41,617 bases of DNA, taken from the NCBI GenBank assembly GCA_030430915.1, contig JAUIKH010000006.1, positions 1-41,617 of the forward strand, written 5' to 3'. Positions 40,599-41,617 of this stretch are shown here, one piece after another. The translations under genes were made by a program, and so were the position numbers. A model generated the notes under the pieces. That model saw only the letters and a list, made by a program, of their open reading frames with translations, searched no databases and had not been told where the DNA came from. Position 1 is the stretch's first letter. Each line of letters begins with the position of its first letter. Origin of the DNA: a bacterium. GTDB taxonomy: Bacteria; Patescibacteriota; Saccharimonadia; Saccharimonadales; SZUA-47.

Positions 40599-40979
40599 AT
40601 GGATGACAAACAAAAGAAAATTTTACTAGTAGAAGACGACGATAATTTAGCAGCAGTATACAAAACAAGGCTAGAGGCCGAAGGGTTTGTAGTCAATCGT
40701 GTACCAAACGGTGAAGACGCACTAGCGGCAGCTCTGAATCATAAGCCAGATTTGATATTGTTGGACGTCATGATGCCAAAAGTAAGCGGTTTTGATGTAC
40801 TTGATATTTTGCGCAATACTCCAGAAACTGCAAATTTACAGGTTATTATGCTTACAGCATTATCACAAGAGAGCGATAAAAAACGAGCAGAAGAATTAGG
40901 CGTAGATGATTATCTTGTTAAATCTCAAGTCGTAATAGCAGACGTCGTAGAGAAGATAAAAGCTAAACTTAACGCTTAA
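40599..40979 (+). CDS. Stand-alone response regulator receiver (CheY-like)
   Basis: A 126-aa receiver domain with no output domain. The acidic pocket is in LLVEDDDN, the phospho-acceptor Asp in LILLDVMMPKVSGFDVL, the switch Thr in VIMLTALSQ and the conserved Lys in DYLVKSQ, so it looks competent for phosphorylation. It must act through a partner protein, perhaps a pilus motor or a transcription regulator elsewhere. I chose ATG 40599 (MDDKQKKILLVEDD) over the first ATG in frame (40575) because the -10 box lies between them. No histidine kinase gene is nearby. Confidence 0.92.
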   Translation: MDDKQKKILLVEDDDNLAAVYKTRLEAEGFVVNRVPNGEDALAAALNHKPDLILLDVMMPKVSGFDVLDILRNTPETANLQVIMLTALSQESDKKRAEELGVDDYLVKSQVVIADVVEKIKAKLNA

Positions 40980-41006
40980 AATTACTTTGACCTCAATTTA
41001 CAACTA

Positions 41007-41023
41007 GACTGCCATAAGCAGTC
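41007..41023 (+). other. Small hairpin after the receiver gene
   Basis: GACTGC (41007-41012) and GCAGTC (41018-41023) pair around CATAA, 28 nt after the gene's stop. No T-tract follows, so it is at best a weak 3'-end structure. Confidence 0.3.
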
Positions 41024-41037
41024 AGTCATACTAGTAA

Positions 41038-41391
41038 TAGCTAAGTATATCTAAAACAGCTCATGCAGTAGAGAATGGGAAGATTGTGTATGGGTGTGCT
41101 GGGCGGTAGTATGGCTGACATGTATACGATGGATCCTGATGGGTCAAATAATGCCCAATTAACTTCAGGAAATGATTCTGGTTATTATTCCCAGAGACTT
41201 TTAGTCTAGGTAACATCCCACGATCAATACTAAGAGTGCCGTCAGCATACATCTACAGAATGCCAGTTGAACCCCTAATGATAGCTGAACCCAACATAGC
41301 CAAACAATACACCTACTGGCACCACCTAAAGGTAGTACGACTCCCTATAGCTAAGTACAGGGTTATGGTTGTTTTTGAGAGGCGGGGGTAG
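41038..41391 (+). pseudogene. Decayed WD40-like (PD40/TolB-type) beta-propeller fragment
   Basis: Within a 513-nt stretch without an intact gene (40980-41492), one frame reads AVENGKIVYGCAG (41065-41103) before a stop. The +1 frame then reads MADMYTMDPDGSNNAQLTSG (41111-41170), ending at a stop at 41207-41209. NGKIVY followed by D-x-YTM-x-DGSN-x-QLT is the hallmark of PD40 propeller repeats, split here by a frameshift. The first frame is open again to 41391 without recognisable motifs. No start codon and no ribosome-binding site are seen. The remaining part of the stretch to 41439 holds nothing I can identify. A minus-strand frame (41061-41252) looks like a shadow. Confidence 0.45.
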
Positions 41392-41439
41392 AGGGTAAAC
41401 CTTAAGTAAGGTAAAAAGCTACGGCGCACCAAGAAATAC

Positions 41440-41468
41440 TTGCATAAATAGTTAAAAAGTGCTATACT
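41440..41468 (+). promoter_or_regulatory. Promoter of the 3'-terminal partial gene
   Basis: TTGCAT (41440-41445), a 17-nt spacer and TATACT (41463-41468) preceded by TGC. The leader would be about 18 nt. Confidence 0.75.
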
Positions 41469-41492
41469 ATAACAGTTAATTGAAAAACAAAA

Positions 41493-41617
41493 ATGTCAGT
41501 AAAAAATATTGAAAAAGCACCATTGCAAAATTCACCTGAATCTCCAGCCCCAGAACTGCCTCAAGGAGATGAGTTCTCTCATGTATCTGATCACACAATG
41601 TATGCTAGTGATTTAGC
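41493..41617 (+). CDS. 5' part of an unidentified gene
   Basis: An ATG at 41493 opens a frame that runs to the window end (41 complete codons). The peptide starts MSVKNIEKAPLQNSPESPAPE and continues LPQGDEFSHVSDHTMYASDL, rich in Pro, Ser and Glu, so it looks like a disordered N-terminus. There is no Shine-Dalgarno sequence, but a good promoter lies 24 nt upstream. The function cannot be told from the visible part. Confidence 0.6.
   Translation, partial: MSVKNIEKAPLQNSPESPAPELPQGDEFSHVSDHTMYASDL

Noticed and set aside
41061-41252. 63-aa minus-strand ORF
   Set aside because: No ribosome-binding site or promoter, no recognisable motif, and it lies opposite the PD40-like remnant.
1-41617. CRISPR arrays, tRNA, rRNA or tmRNA genes
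   Set aside because: I scanned the intergenic stretches for regularly spaced repeats and for T-loop sequences and found none. A few GGTTCGA-like matches lie inside coding regions such as prfA.
1-41617. Alternative genetic code with UGA as Gly
   Set aside because: Several clear genes end in TGA at the expected place (serS, ftsE, the ABC ATPase, the nuclease), and both RF1 and RF2 are encoded.

Overview
The window looks like a piece of chromosome from a Candidatus Saccharibacteria (TM7) / Patescibacteria-type organism. It is AT-rich and tightly packed, with small housekeeping proteins: a 195-aa EF-Ts, a 416-aa ProRS without the editing insertion, and a SecA without a zinc-binding tail. Several conserved membrane or secreted proteins are ones I know mainly from that group. 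The envelope genes fit a Gram-positive-like, single-membrane cell that makes peptidoglycan and type IV pili. Both RF1 and RF2 are encoded and TGA ends several genes, so this is genetic code 11 and not the UGA-Gly code of Gracilibacteria. The lineage is inferred from gene content; no 16S rRNA or tRNA gene was seen.

Layout. 1-2711 (+): end of an LCP-family cell-wall ligase, a polytopic membrane protein, and an HtrA-type protease. 2716-5053 (-): rpmE (L31, with its own terminator), then prfA and prmC. 5185-14557 (+): a one-TM protein with an OmpA-like domain, then rpsB-tsf, frr, uppS, rseP, a CPBP protease, proS, greA and lysS. 14561-17722: a membrane protein (-) diverging from a MacB-type ABC transporter (+), separated by a 30-bp palindrome, then a DUF427 protein with an apparent ATT start codon. 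17823-21407: a three-gene minor-pilin operon whose products carry a discoidin-like domain, a second beta-sandwich domain and a von Willebrand A domain. 21484-22467: a heliorhodopsin with a 70-residue lysine-rich N-terminal tail. 22477-29514: RlmD/TrmA-type methyltransferase, secretory or membrane proteins of unknown function, rsmE, a PD-(D/E)XK nuclease with four cysteines, serS and hpf. 29645-40979: secA, an M16 peptidase, prfB, ftsE-ftsX, an EnvC-like protein with rearranged M23 motifs, a C-terminal processing protease, pyrG and a stand-alone receiver protein. 40980-41492 has no intact gene but holds a decayed beta-propeller fragment. The last gene runs off the end.

How it fits together. 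Translation genes (S2, EF-Ts, RRF, RF1, RF2, PrmC, L31, three aminoacyl-tRNA synthetases, two rRNA methyltransferases, HPF) alternate with envelope genes (LCP, UppS, RseP, HtrA, FtsEX plus its EnvC-like partner, Ctp, SecA). The surface and sensory module at 17.8-22.5 kb (pilus tip adhesins plus heliorhodopsin) is the accessory-looking part. It would suit an episymbiont that must recognise and hold a host cell.

Regulation visible in the sequence: sigma-70-type promoters (TTGnnn, 17 nt, often TGnTATAAT) are easy to see. At about eight genes the -10 box lies only 7-13 nt from the start codon, which predicts leaderless or nearly leaderless mRNAs. Genes inside operons, or with longer leaders, tend to have Shine-Dalgarno sequences. 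Only one convincing intrinsic terminator was found.
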